Assembly: GCA_009746045.1 (NCBI GenBank)
Contig: RPFO01000165.1
Location: 3,366,641-3,417,140 of the forward strand
From: Mesostigma viride
Taxonomy: Eukaryota > Streptophyta > Mesostigmatophyceae > Mesostigmatales > Mesostigmataceae
DNA: 50,500 bases
Reading direction: 5' to 3'
Below, piece by piece: positions 1 through 11,100 of the stretch. Under the pieces are notes generated by a model. The model ran no database searches. It saw only the letters and a program-made list of their open reading frames with translations, and had not been told where the DNA came from. Both the position numbers and the translations under genes were made by a program. Positions within the stretch are counted from its first letter, which is position 1. Every line of letters starts with the position of its first letter.

Positions 1-218
1 AGCGCATTAAGTACGGGGCATCTAGTAACTCGTGTCGGTAGAAATATCCAACACGGAATAGTGGGCCGAGGATGGTACCGTCGGCACCTACAGTGCGTTA
101 AGTCTTGTGCCGGAAATAGTACAACTTCGGCATACAATAACTTTCGCTGTACGGCACTATTTCTAGTGCTATAAACTGTGCCGTAATTATCACGGCGAGC
201 CCTTCCTAACCTATTTAA
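1..218. repeat. Left LTR-like repeat, first part
   Basis: Identical to 4055-4272 over all 218 bases. It ends in TTAA (215-218), where the 219-2792 insertion begins. Its true left edge lies outside the window. Confidence 0.85.
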
Positions 219-2792
219 GGGGACGGGACATGCCCGAATTTTTTGGCGCCAAAAAATTCGCGCCGGAACCGAAGGTCATAAATTTCACGTGCACGGTGCG
301 CGCACCCCTTGCGGAAGTGGCCATGGCGACTGCGTTCAGGCGAAACTACCACACCAGGGCAGGCGAAATGCAAAATTTTTACTCGAATCTAAAAGACGAT
401 GCGTTTATGATGTTAGTTTGTGGCGGAAATCAGCTGGTTGACAATATCGCTGTTGTTTTTTTATGCCATCGGCATGGGGGGTAATCTGAATTTTTTGGTC
501 GCGCGGAATGAAATAGAATTCATGATAGCGGCTGTAAAATCGCGGTTTTAAGGGTTGTTCTGACCGTGAAGCAGGCGTTAATATCGGTTGCATCGAATTC
601 TAAACCGATCTGGTGCTTTTTGCCAGATTTTCGGCCATTATCGGTAAGTAATTGTTCAGACCTGCGCAGTGCGTGTCTGACCTGTCCGTGGAAGAACGGC
701 TGTTGTTGCGCGCCTGGGTGAGGGATTTACGAGGGCGAGGTACAGATTTGTCGCGAATGTTATCTGCTATCAGTGCTTTCTTCTATGAGCTCATCGTTCG
801 AGGTTTTTTGCGTTCTTTTTGGGCAGTTTCCGCCAGCTAGCTCGCCGTCGCTTGCCGTTGTGTTGTCGAATACCTGGCAGCTTTAGATTGTTTTCGTTGA
901 TGCCGTGGTCAGGGCCGCTTCAGTCGCAGCCTATAGTTCTTTGGGAAGGTATAAGGCATTTCATAAAACGCGTTCCGGCAAGGATGTTGTGCGTATGGAC
1001 GCTTCTTGTTGTTTAAGAGTGACGCACCCTCTCTTCGCAGGCCACAGCGGCATCACAGCGCTCATGCGCTGAAGGGCCGCCAGTGGTTTCTTTGCATTTT
1101 ATCGTGCAGGGATGGAAGTGTTTTAGTGATGATGATGTTGGAGATATTGCATTTGTGTGACTGCATGTAGATAGCTGGCACCAATGGTTGTTTGAGCTTT
1201 CCTTTGTTATGATGATGTGACAAGACTACAATGTGCTGAGCCAACCATGGTTGACATGCATGACTGCATGCAAGCTATATATACCATGTTCCTGCTTGGT
1301 TCCTCGCCCTCCATAGTCCCAGTTTGTCATCCATGCCGGGGATACCAGTTTAGGAGGTGTTGTTGAGTTGATTAGCTTGGTTGGCATCAACCTTACACTC
1401 TAACCTGGGAGAAACATAGGAAATGCTGCTTAGGCGTATTAGGGCTACCATCGTCAAGGCTATGAACATATTTACAAGGCTGGCCATGCTGGAGGGATGA
1501 TGAAGACATATGAGGTGCGTGGCCACCCCTTTGTACATTGTAAACATACTCAGCATGGTTTTGGTGCATGTTGGATGGCATATGAAGTGGCACTGTGGGG
1601 TTACTGACTTACTGAGTGGTCCTTAGCGCCTTGTCAGGTGGTCATATAGGAAACCCATCAACTTGAGTAGTTCTTGTCACAATGACCCCCACGTTGAGCA
1701 TGCGTTGCCGTCAGCGTGCAAGAGTTAATTATGTGTGCTTTGGTCAGTTTGCAGATGTCTTTGATGAAGAAGGAGGTGCTAGTGTGGCTGAATGGTTACT
1801 ATAATTTCCTTGTAGTGTCTACATGGGTGGCCGTCTTGGAATGGTTGTAACTTGGGCAGTTCTTGTCGGAACGTCGTCAAACCTGGAACATAGGAGGTAC
1901 CATATGTGCAGAGGATGGTAGTGTGTGGTTTGGCCAGTTTTCACGTGGCTTAGATGTATAAAGGGGTGTTAGTGTGGTTAAATACTAGCTAAAACCTCCG
2001 TCAGCGTCATCACAGGTGGCAATCTGGGAATATCCATCAAATAGGGCTGCGCTTGTCAGAATGACCTGAAAATTTGGGGCTGCATGTCCCCCCCTCTCTA
2101 GTATTTGAAAATATAAGATATGGCATGATTCTATGTTCTGATCAGACACTCCGCAAAGGTGAAAACCTTTGCGTTCAGTGCCGGGCCGCGGAAAACGCGG
2201 AAAACGCGATCTGCAAATGAATCCGACCGGAATCGAACTGGGGACCTCTCGCACCAATTTTGCTGACTATAGGACGGACGTCTCCGGTTACCATGGCATC
2301 GCCAACTTACACCTACAGTCATCCGCAAAAGTTCTCCTGTCCGGGGAGTGATGCAAGCCTTTCGGATTTGGTACTAGATAAATCACTCGAGATCTGTGTG
2401 TAGGAGTATGGCATGATTCTATGTGTTTATGATTTGTTTTATTTTTTTTGGTGAAAAAAAGTACCCTTTTTGCGAGAAAATCCATCAATGTGTCTAAACA
2501 TCATTATTTTGTGCTCAAAATTAGGCAGACTTTCTCAAAAGTGGGGGAACTATATGGAAATATATGATTTGGTCCAAATATGTTTGCCCATTGTCCTAGG
2601 GAAAATATGCCAAAAGTAGCGTCTTTTTCTATTTTTAGCGCGTAACCGGCATCTGGTGGGGGCTAGTACCCCCCCCAAGTGGTTGGAAATTTTTTTTAAA
2701 ATCATATTTATGGTTCCCAATCATAATTGGATTTTTAGCTCATGCATAGGTATGGTTTCCAGAAAAGTGCTCTTTAGGCATATCCCCTCCCC
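219..2792. mobile_element. Non-autonomous piggyBac-like element inserted at TTAA
   Basis: This 2574-bp block is absent from the second repeat copy, where the flanks join through a single TTAA (4269-4272). In the first copy TTAA occurs on both sides (215-218 and 2793-2796). The block ends form an imperfect inverted repeat: GGGGACGGGACATGCC at the left and GGGGAGGGGATATGCC read inward from the right, 14 of 16 matching. TTAA target duplication with short terminal inverted repeats is the hallmark of the piggyBac superfamily. No transposase-like ORF is seen; the longest frames (such as an 84-codon ATG frame at 230-484) have no recognisable domain. It is therefore probably mobilised by a transposase encoded elsewhere. 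Confidence 0.75.
2218..2306 (-). other. Degenerate tRNA-like (pol III B-box) sequence
   Basis: The minus strand contains AGTTCGATTCC at 2229-2239, a good match to a tRNA T-loop/B-box. It is preceded by GAGAGGTCCCC, and a TGGC-type A-box candidate lies near 2291-2304. The T-stem pairs only partly and no full cloverleaf could be drawn. It may be a tRNA pseudogene or a tRNA-derived SINE head carried inside the TTAA element. Confidence 0.25.
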
Positions 2793-2931
2793 TTAATTAT
2801 CGGCCTGAAATACGGTAGGCGGGTGCGATTAATAATGACGCAACCCTAATTAGTCCTCCGTTTACAACATGACGGCCAGAATTAAATATAAACAGGTAGT
2901 TGGGCACATAGGGTAAAATATACCCTTGACA
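2793..2931. repeat. Left LTR-like repeat, second part
   Basis: Identical to 4269-4407. The match stops exactly after TTGACA at both copies, giving the repeat boundary. It is the continuation of 1-218 once the 219-2792 element is removed. Confidence 0.85.
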
Positions 2932-3011
2932 CCCCCCTTGCCGCAAGGGGGGTGTCACTGGCTAGTTGAGTCGTAGTAGTACTGGCTAGTTGAGTCAACT
3001 AGCCAGTACTA
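2927..3011. other. Two adjacent perfect palindromes at the LTR edge
   Basis: Positions 2927-2957 form a perfect hairpin with a 14-bp stem (TGACACCCCCCTTG against its complement) and a 3-base loop. It starts inside the last five bases of the LTR. Positions 2977-3011 form a second palindrome with 17-bp perfect arms around a single central G; half of it (ACTGGCTAGTTGAGTC) also occurs directly at 2957-2972. Both are base-perfect. Confidence 0.8.
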
Positions 3012-3265
3012 TGGTATAATCCAATGGTTGTAACTTTCCCTTTAGCTTAGGTAGGGTGTATAGCCCCCCTTACTTGGGATAACATTCCATGGTGAACCAT
3101 TGCAACAAAAACTGGAGCTTAGGCGAGGTTAACACTTGTGCTTTTGGACATGGGGATTAGCAACGAAAAACCCGAATGTGTGCTTTTGAATACAGGGCTT
3201 AGCATCAGAACCCGATGACATGAACCGGAACAAAAAATCCCGATTTCCTTAACTCGTGGATGGCA

Positions 3266-3365
3266 CTGGCTTCTCGGCTCTGGGCTCCTGCGCACTTGGC
3301 TTCTCGGCTCTGCGGCACTTGGCTTCTCGGCAGCTGGGCTCCTGCGCACTTGGCTTCTCGGCCTT
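3266..3365. repeat. Short minisatellite (CTTCTCGGC-type units)
   Basis: Imperfect units built on GCACTTGGCTTCTCGGCTC recur about four times, with GGGCTCCTGCG insertions in some. It lies in the internal region of the non-coding LTR element. No coding meaning is assigned. Confidence 0.6.
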
Positions 3366-4050
3366 CACAAAAATTCGAGTCATAGAATGCAGGCGGATAC
3401 CGCGCCTGGCCGACATGATCACCCAGCAAAAAATGAAATTTCACAAAGAGGGCTGCGAATTCGCCTCCGCCGCGATTTGAACTTGAGCTCGTGTATGGCT
3501 CTAGCTTCAGCAGCATTTGGCATGAGTGCCGCGGCCACACTCTGGAATCTGGGGAAAATTTCCTGGAATCTGGCAATATAAGGCCTGCGGTTGATCAGGC
3601 CGCGGCACTGGGCCAGTTCCTGGAATTACAATGCGGCTTGACGACAGCAACGCCGCGAACCTCCGGACCATAATAATGCATGAAAATACATTACGTCTCT
3701 CGCCATTTTCAGGCGGGTCTCGCTAATTGACGTCCATAGGGTGAATTTGTGTAATGGCTTTGTGTTAGAAATTTGGTTGATTCCTTGGTCGTCAAGACTG
3801 CTTGAGACAATTGATAGACGATTTATTCATTTCATATTTAGGTTACGGACTGCCACCGTTTGACCGCCAAAGCCATGGTGCGGTTCCCGGGTGGGGACCA
3901 TTATCGTCCATAGCTGACAGCTAGGACAGGTAAGGTGAAGGCATCGAGCACAAACATCGTGCCTATATCCACCAAAGGTGGCGGCTATGCGCAAGACAAT
4001 AACTTAACGACTTAACTTCAGAGTCGTACATTCTAGAAGTCTTGCTAACA

Positions 4051-4407
4051 TGCCAGCGCATTAAGTACGGGGCATCTAGTAACTCGTGTCGGTAGAAATA
4101 TCCAACACGGAATAGTGGGCCGAGGATGGTACCGTCGGCACCTACAGTGCGTTAAGTCTTGTGCCGGAAATAGTACAACTTCGGCATACAATAACTTTCG
4201 CTGTACGGCACTATTTCTAGTGCTATAAACTGTGCCGTAATTATCACGGCGAGCCCTTCCTAACCTATTTAATTATCGGCCTGAAATACGGTAGGCGGGT
4301 GCGATTAATAATGACGCAACCCTAATTAGTCCTCCGTTTACAACATGACGGCCAGAATTAAATATAAACAGGTAGTTGGGCACATAGGGTAAAATATACC
4401 CTTGACA
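4051..4407. repeat. Right LTR-like repeat with empty TTAA site
   Basis: Intact copy of the repeat split in the left copy. A single TTAA at 4269-4272 marks the pre-insertion site of the 219-2792 element. The copy begins TGCC and ends GACA. Confidence 0.7.
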
Positions 4408-5094
4408 ACATGTCCCACAGATGCCACGGGGTGTCTGCGAACTTCTTCCTAGCCTCGAGCTGCAGATCAGGGTGGATGGCCTCCATGAGGCGAATCTTGT
4501 ACTCGTGGCCCGACACATCCAATAGGCGATTCGCCATCTCGTTCAAGTCCACCTCAAACTCGCGGTAGGGCATGTCACCCTGTCGGAATGCGCCAAAGGC
4601 GATGCGCTCCTGGAACTCAGCGTCTGGTGGGACGAGCTTCTGCTGAATTCGTTCCATCAGCTCGTGGATATCCTTGGGGTAGGACTGTGACGCGATGCTA
4701 TCGCAGTGAAGCAGTCGTGTAACTGAGATGTCCATGGCCTGGGTGATGATCAAGTCGATCAAGTCCTCGGTGGACAGATCCCAGTTGTGGTAGTTCGACC
4801 AGAATGTGATGGCCTTGTTGAACACCAGCCTAGCCCACTCCTGGATGTCTCGCGGCTTCATGCTCTTGTTTAGCTTGGGGATGTGCTTGAAGTCGGGCAT
4901 GGGCGGCGCCTTGAGAAGTTTTTGCCGCCTGGGGCCGCTCGGAACTCCCGGGGCTCAGGCCACCCAAACGTGGGCGGCAGGAGAGTATGCTTGGACCGGT
5001 GTCCTACCATGGAGCTTCTTGCCTGCTGTCGCGCTTGGGCGTAAAGTGGGTGATCGTAGCCCGGGTCATCTGCCGTGATGGTGCTGAAGTTCAC
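4408..5094 (-). pseudogene. Ty3-type gag fragment, truncated and frameshifted
   Basis: The minus-strand frame from 4900 down to about 4408 encodes a capsid-like gag segment. Its residues can be laid alongside the gag at 40502-42229: a PKL start, a CDSIASQSYP segment against CESLASHAYP, KLVPPDAEFQERIAFG against HLVPPDSDWQDRLAFG, and a LSGHE-like motif. The reading frame upstream (5094-4925) is offset by one frameshift near 4925. The coding sequence is cut off at 4407/4408 by the LTR-type repeat, after which the frame runs into unrelated sequence. It is the remains of an older element from a gag family related to, but distinct from, the one at 40 kb. Confidence 0.7.
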
Positions 5095-5210
5095 GTCCGT
5101 GTCCCTGACTCGCCTACTAATGTTGGATCCTGCAGACTGATGTAACGGCGCTGTCTGTGCGCGTGCTCCAGCTCGATTTGTTGCGATTTTGGGTGTGCTA
5201 GCCTATTAGG

Positions 5211-5299
5211 TAAGTAAGTAAGTAAGTACTTGCGTGTCATGCGCGAAGGCATGCCACGGAGTACTATATGCTAATCTCATTAGAAAAATAATTACACAA
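5211..5299. repeat. Dispersed repeat, relative at 31268-31349
   Basis: Starts with a (TAAG)n run. It then shares TCATGCGCGAAGGCATGCC, ACGGAGT and AATAATTACACAA, with small changes, with a stretch in intron 2 of the kinase-like gene. The layout (hairpin-like ACGGAGT core, then AT-rich tail) resembles the LINE 3' tails in this window but is not the same sequence. Confidence 0.5.
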
Positions 5300-5323
5300 A
5301 AGTTTAAACAAATATCGTCTGCA

Positions 5324-5614
5324 TCATCCCCCAACCGTTAAGCAAAAGATGGGGATGTAATCCTCATCCGAGCTGTCCTCTACTGTAATGGCAGACGAGG
5401 CGGTAGTGTAGCGGCTATCCTCAGGACCAATAACCTCCACCTGCGGACTTCTACCCTGGCTAGCAACGGGCCGCGGGGCCCGTGGGGAGAAAACAGGAGC
5501 ATACCCCTCGGGAAGGTGCTTATCGCAAGTGGCAGCCCATTTCTCCTTGTCAATCATGCGGGCGCGGAGTACGGATAGTCCCAGAAGCCCTGCATCTTCA
5601 AGCAGTTGTGTCAC
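5324..5614 (-). other. Unrecognised open frame with acidic tail
   Basis: A 96-codon minus-strand frame with no ATG at its upstream end (first ATG is internal, before IDKEKW). It contains a Pro/Arg stretch and an acidic VEDSSDEDYIP tail close to its stop. It sits just upstream (in transcription sense) of the gag fragment at 4408-5094 and may belong to the same decayed retroelement. No family recognised; it could also be chance. Confidence 0.2.
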
Positions 5615-5639
5615 ATAGGTCCGGGTCGCGCCGCGCCTA

Positions 5640-7370
5640 TTAGGTGCTAAAGTGCCAATTAGGTATTAAGTGCAGCACTCGAGGCCGGTTGCCGGGGTCA
5701 CGGGTCCCAACACCCAAACTACCCACCCGACCCTTAGACAAGTCCACACACGCACACCACTCACACACACCTTTATAGCACTTAGTACTATTATTAGTCC
5801 TACCCTTGGATCGTGGTCAACTTATACGGCCAATTTCAGGTCTAATGTTTTGTTTTATGAATCGTATAAGTTTAGGACCCTCAATAGGGTTGCATGTACA
5901 TCAAAATGCAATATATAGCTTGCTGGATGTATACGTCAAGCCCTATAGTTGTTTGTACCAAATATCCTCCTCTTCTTGCCCATCGGCAAGGCACAAGGAA
6001 GACATGTGGTTTGAGCCCATCGGCTGAAAGGGAAGGAAAATGCCACTATACCCCTTTTTGGTCCGTATCACAATATTACGATATAAGATTTGTATATGCA
6101 ACCAAACGGATTACAAAAAAAGAAATGGCATTTTTGTTCCAACCCATCGGTCAGAATTCTCACCTTGGATTGAGCCGGTTCTGAGGGGGTCGGCCCAGGA
6201 CTATGAAAGGAAAAGAAAATAAAGGTGCAGCCGGAAAACAAATGCTAATCCGCAAAGTAAGGAAGCGGTTGTGCAAGAAAAAAAACGGAAATTCCGTCAC
6301 GGTTCCTCCATCGAGGGCCGTTAAGGTATTACCGCTCCATAATGCATGGAAAACAAACGAAATGACGAAAGGAAGAAGCAGGAATGTAGACAGCCCTGAC
6401 TTTCGTCAGAGCAACCTTGCCGGCCAGCTACCTCGCAATTTCGTGTCCACCCGTCCTCTCGCCAGCAGGAGGGCCGCTTGCTTATTCACGTGCCTGTCCG
6501 TGATGACCTGCACAGGGGGTGGTGCGCAGCTAGTGCAACACAGCCCAGCGGAGTATAACAAAAGGTAGCCGACCAGCGCCGGATCTATCTAAACTGAGTC
6601 GACCATCGTCGACTGTCACTGTTGCAATATTCGTAAATCAGATTTCGGCAATTCCGACCATTGCCGGAATGCCTGCAAGATAATGGGCTGTTTTTTTTTA
6701 GTATGTTAAAATCCAGGGTTTATATTTTTAATAAACCCTTGAATCTTTATTTCTGCTTTATTTCTTGTTGTTTCGTCATAAACTGTTACGCTAACTATGT
6801 GCGAAGGAACAAGGGATTAATGTGTGATTGTTCCCCATCCATGCTTACCACACATGGATTGCCCCATTCAACACCACATACACTTGCCGTCCAGGTTTTA
6901 CATCTCGGCTCGGGTAGCGTCAAATGTGGGCGAGCTGCAACTTCTGATTTGCTGCTCAAATAATGCTTGATTTGAGGACCAGTGGGCACCGCACTTGGAG
7001 CCACTTCTTATGTAATGCACTATTCATGAATCCAATATGGTATAAAAGCAATCATGTAACTGACACCATGGCACAGGTATGAGGCGTCTTGATGATCAAC
7101 ATGTGGAACAGTAACACTTCATTGACAGGCTGGCTTCAATTGCGTGCTTGCTATCATAATTGTTAGTGCCATAGTAGCCTGATAGCAAGATCGCGGCTCC
7201 GCGGAAGGTGACCACCAATTGCATTCACCATGGCATTAAATATGCTCATCTTGGCAGTTCGTGCACTGAGCTACGACATATGCACAAATTAGCAGTCGGT
7301 TGTTATTGCTAAATGTTAATGTTGCAAATGCCTCTGGACACCATGTGCATGTCATGTGGCCATGCATGAC
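5640..7370. other. No recognisable gene
   Basis: AT-rich to mixed sequence. A 121-codon ATG frame at 6203-6568 (plus, Lys/Arg-rich N-terminus) has no recognisable domain and no supporting splice or expression signals. No transposon ends, tRNA or array seen. Confidence 0.3.
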
Positions 7371-7765
7371 GCATGCCACATTATGACGCCACATGTGCCA
7401 CCCATGCATCGAGCATAGCACACGCCACGCTCAAATTTTCCACGCATGCCAACCTTTCGCATATGCCCCACACGACAGCCATCCATGTGCACCGGATCAA
7501 CAAGTTAACCATAGACATGATGTGCAATGTTTATGTAGTAACCCCAAGCGTCACGCTCACCTGCATTTTTTAATGCTATTATAAGACAGACCACAATGGC
7601 CACCGAGCAGCCCACCCATGCCGTAATGCCATCCCGTCATGTCACGGCATGCCACACACCAAGCATAATACACGCCATGCTCTCGATCACCCTACACTCC
7701 CGGCTGGCCCATGCCACCCATGCCACGGCCGGCTCGCCGCCCAGGCCGCGCGACTCATGCCACCC

Positions 7766-8087
7766 GTGCCTCAACGCTCCAACGGAAGGTGCCGCGCGAC
7801 TCATGCCGTACCTGCATGCCGGCTGTGCTGGCAGCTAGCTGTGCGCGCATGCCCTTGCTGCATCTATACCCACCACCAAACTACCACACCCTATCGGTCC
7901 CCCAGCCTATACTGCACATGCCACCTGTGCCTCAACGCTCCAACGGAACCTTGGTGCCGCGCGACTCATGCCGTACGTGCATGCCGGCTGTGCTGGCAGC
8001 CAGCTGTGCGCGCATGCCCTTGCTGCACCTATACCCACCACCAAGCCACCACACCCTATGTCCCCCGGCCTATGCCGCCCACGCCAC
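7766..8087. repeat. Tandem duplication, two units of about 161 bp
   Basis: Unit 1 (from 7766) and unit 2 (from 7927) both begin GTGCCTCAACGCTCCAACGG. They continue through GCGCGACTCATGCCGTAC, TGCATGCCGGCTGTGCTGG and a CCACCACCAA run, with few differences. The surrounding 7370-8100 is enriched in GCATGCC-like words. It lies just beyond the 3' end of the transposase-like pseudogene. Confidence 0.8.
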
Positions 8088-8115
8088 CCGCGCCACACAA
8101 GGCAAGACAATGTAT

Positions 8116-11100
8116 TCAGTCATCATCCATGCTGTCGTTCTCCTCGTCGCTGGGCTGGCTGGCCTCCTCCACATCCTCCTCGCCCAAGTCACTGTCCTCC
8201 AAATCTGCAGCATTGTATAGGAGTGATGCGTGGCAGTTGCCGCCTGCCTCAACTGCTTCCTCCCTCCTCCGAGGGGTGCCGCACGACTTGTGCCAGCTGC
8301 CGGGTGCGCTGGCGGCTGCCCGCGCCTCCCACGAGTCTGCACGCCCCTACCGCCTCGCGTAGAAGGCTCCGCATGTGCGGATGCATCCTCCTCGGCCACG
8401 TCAGGCTCAGCCCCTGCAGTCTGCCCAGCCGAGCCCTGCAGCTTCAGGTCCCCCGCTGCAAGAATGCCCTTCTCAAGCTGTGGGATAACGATCCCAGGGC
8501 ACGAACACAAAAGCGACTGCAGGTTCAGGTATGAGCATTGATGCCAGTATGATTCCTCCTCCCATGCATGAGTCGGGTCATCTTGCCAGCGGATGAGGGC
8601 CATTTGACGAGCGGCATCGACCGCCGCCACCCTGCCGTGCTCCCGCCTTGCCTGAAACATGGCGCACACGCGCGTGCCCACCGGAATCCCGCCAGCCACG
8701 AGATCCTGGAACGCGCGGCTTGCGGAGTCCTCCGTGGCCTGCTGGGAGACGTAGCAATCCCATTTCATCGCCGTGACCAGCGCGGGCGTGTTGGCGATGG
8801 CGTCCCTTGTGTTCTTCAGCAGCATGCCGTCCTTGCTGAGTGAAACGGCATACTTCTTCTTCCCCTTGTTCTACGTCGACAAGAGGATGGACGAGGGTGC
8901 CACCTGAAAAGTGTGCTTCGGCACCCCTCTCGGCGGTGGACAAATGGCCGAGTGGGGGCTCCAGCGCTGCCACTTCCCAAAGTAGGACGGTGCGCGGAAG
9001 CATTCCAGCTCGTAGCGCTGCCCCTCCGTGCCTACATGAGGTGGCACCACGCACGCCACGGTGGCGTAGACCACTGGTGTCCACGTGGGGCTTGACGCCA
9101 CGTGCTCCGGCAAGACTGCCAGAACACTGTCACCTGCTTTCAACGCATCGCAGGCGGTGCGCGACGCGACCTGCAGCTCGATGTGGTGATTCGCCCGCTG
9201 ACCCATGCAGCCTGCGTGAAGCCGGCGTGGCGGACCGGCTCGACCAGGGGCTGCGCGATGCGAGCCGCCTCTGTGGCCAGCTCGACCAGACGTTCGTCCC
9301 GCGTCAGCTCGGGAGTAGGCGTTGCCGGTGCACGGCCGCGAATGGCACGTACCATGGCGGGTGTCAGCCACGGCTCGATTTCCCACTCCACCGGGACTGC
9401 GCCGGGCTGCCTTGGGAGCTTGTCCAGCCAGTCGCCCCACGACAGGAGCTCAGGCATGCAGCTCGAGAAATAGCGCCGCAGGTTCGGGTTGCCAGGGATG
9501 CCCTCAATCACTCGCTTGATGCGCGGGAGCTCATTCTTGAACCAGTCCGCGTCGAACGGACACCAGGGCGGCGGCGTCTCCAGGTCTTCCATCGGCGTGC
9601 CTGGAGCAAACACCCGGCACCCATAGTAAACCTCCCCGTCCTCGGTGTACATGGGCTGTCCTTCCTTAAAGCCCACCGGGAACCAGGTGCCGCGGCGGAG
9701 AAGCTGCCACCCGAAATATGCCCGGCCATCCTCGGCCTTGCGAAAATGGGTGTGGTGCGGCTTAGCTGACGCTGGCCCCTTGTAGGGAATGCTGTCGGGC
9801 CCGATGTCTTGGCAAAAATCGGCGCTGTTGGCCCACCCAGCCAAGTCCTTGTCCTTATGCTTCGCGATCCAGGCGGCCACGTTGTAGGCTTGAGCCAGCA
9901 TCCGCACCATCGTCCCGTCCGGCACGTGACGCATCTTGGTCGGGTCGGCATCTGAGTTCTTGAAGGCATCCTTCCAGCCCCCGATAAACGCCTCTAGCGT
10001 CGCATAGGGTGTGCACTCCAAGCCGGAGCGTCCGTCCTTCATGTAACCCACACCGATACCGAACATCTGGTCTGGGTCACAGTGCGAGTGGCCCCTCAGC
10101 AGGCGGTGCAGGAAGACGTTCTTGAACATGCCGGTGGCCACCAGCATCCCGGCCCAACACAGCACCGTGTTGTTTCGGTTTTCGCTCCCCCCGTCAACCT
10201 GCACATGGAGGTCAGGTGGCATTGGCCTCCCGTCCTTCGCCCATGGCTCAGCCTTGCACACCAGCGAGAGAGCATCCATCAGCATGGTGACAGTAAGGGA
10301 GCCCGTCTGCCCCTTGGTCAACAAGTAGGGCAGGCCACAGTAAAAGAGGGCCTTCCAGCCATGCACCACGCACGCGTACCAGGAAAACGGGAACACGCCG
10401 TCAGCCACTTGCTTCCACACATCGGAGCCGTTGGAGAGGAAAGGCACGCGGCTCTTCTGCTTGTCCATCTTGTCGATGACGATCTGCAGGAACGCCCAGA
10501 GACACAGCGCGAGCATGAACTCGTGCCTGCGCTCGTAGAAGTATCGCCTCTCATCTCGGTGGCTTGCGTTGTGCAGGGCCCACGCTTTCTCGTACGTGGC
10601 GCGCAGGTCCTGCCGCTGCCCGATGCCCTCCGCATCTCCCTGAGGTTGGCGCAGTCGTTGCAGATGCCGGCATTGCGCTTGAAAAATTATCCTGAAGACA
10701 ATCTTGGGGGAGCCAGGGTGGTAGTTGCCCTCTGCCATCTTGAGCCACACCTCACGAAAGGCCTTGTAGTTCAGGTGGTCGCCCACCATGCTACGCACAT
10801 CCTCGCAGTAGTCCTGCTCCCAGATCAGCTTCAGACAGTCGAGGTCCAGCTGCACCACATTCTCACCGCTCGCTGGGTTGTAGTCGCCCTTGCTCTGCGC
10901 GTACGCAATGATCCAATTGGCAGTCACCTCCCTCACCTCACTGCGACCGGTGATCCGCGCCGCCTTGTCTGCCTGCTGCAGCTGTTCAGAGGTCAAGCCT
11001 AGCTCGTCGAGGGCGATATCATCGTAGGCGAACTCGCCCGACTCGTGCACAGACTCTGCATGCACCGCCGTCTCCAAGAGACTGTGCCACACAGGTGCCG

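Larger units (their letters stand above)
1..4407. mobile_element. Non-coding LTR-type element (TRIM-like), left LTR split by a later insertion
   Basis: Two identical direct repeats bound about 1.1 kb with no gag or pol. Bases 1-218 equal 4055-4272, and 2793-2931 equal 4269-4407, with no mismatch seen. The right copy can be drawn as 4051-4407, beginning TGCCA and ending TTGACA, that is TG...CA like an LTR. The left copy would then start about four bases before the window. Internal sequence 2932-4050 has no retroviral motif and no clear tRNA primer site. On the minus strand a short purine run abuts the left LTR and could be a polypurine tract. Identical repeats suggest recent insertion. The right edge interrupts a gag fragment, so this element landed in an older one. 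Orientation is uncertain. Confidence 0.5.

Noticed and set aside
7030-7060. GGTATAAAAGC as a TATA box
   Set aside because: No coding region or transcript feature follows; a single TATA-like word is not enough.
10082-11002. 306-residue plus-strand frame
   Set aside because: Antisense of the DUF7869-type gene; no recognisable domain.
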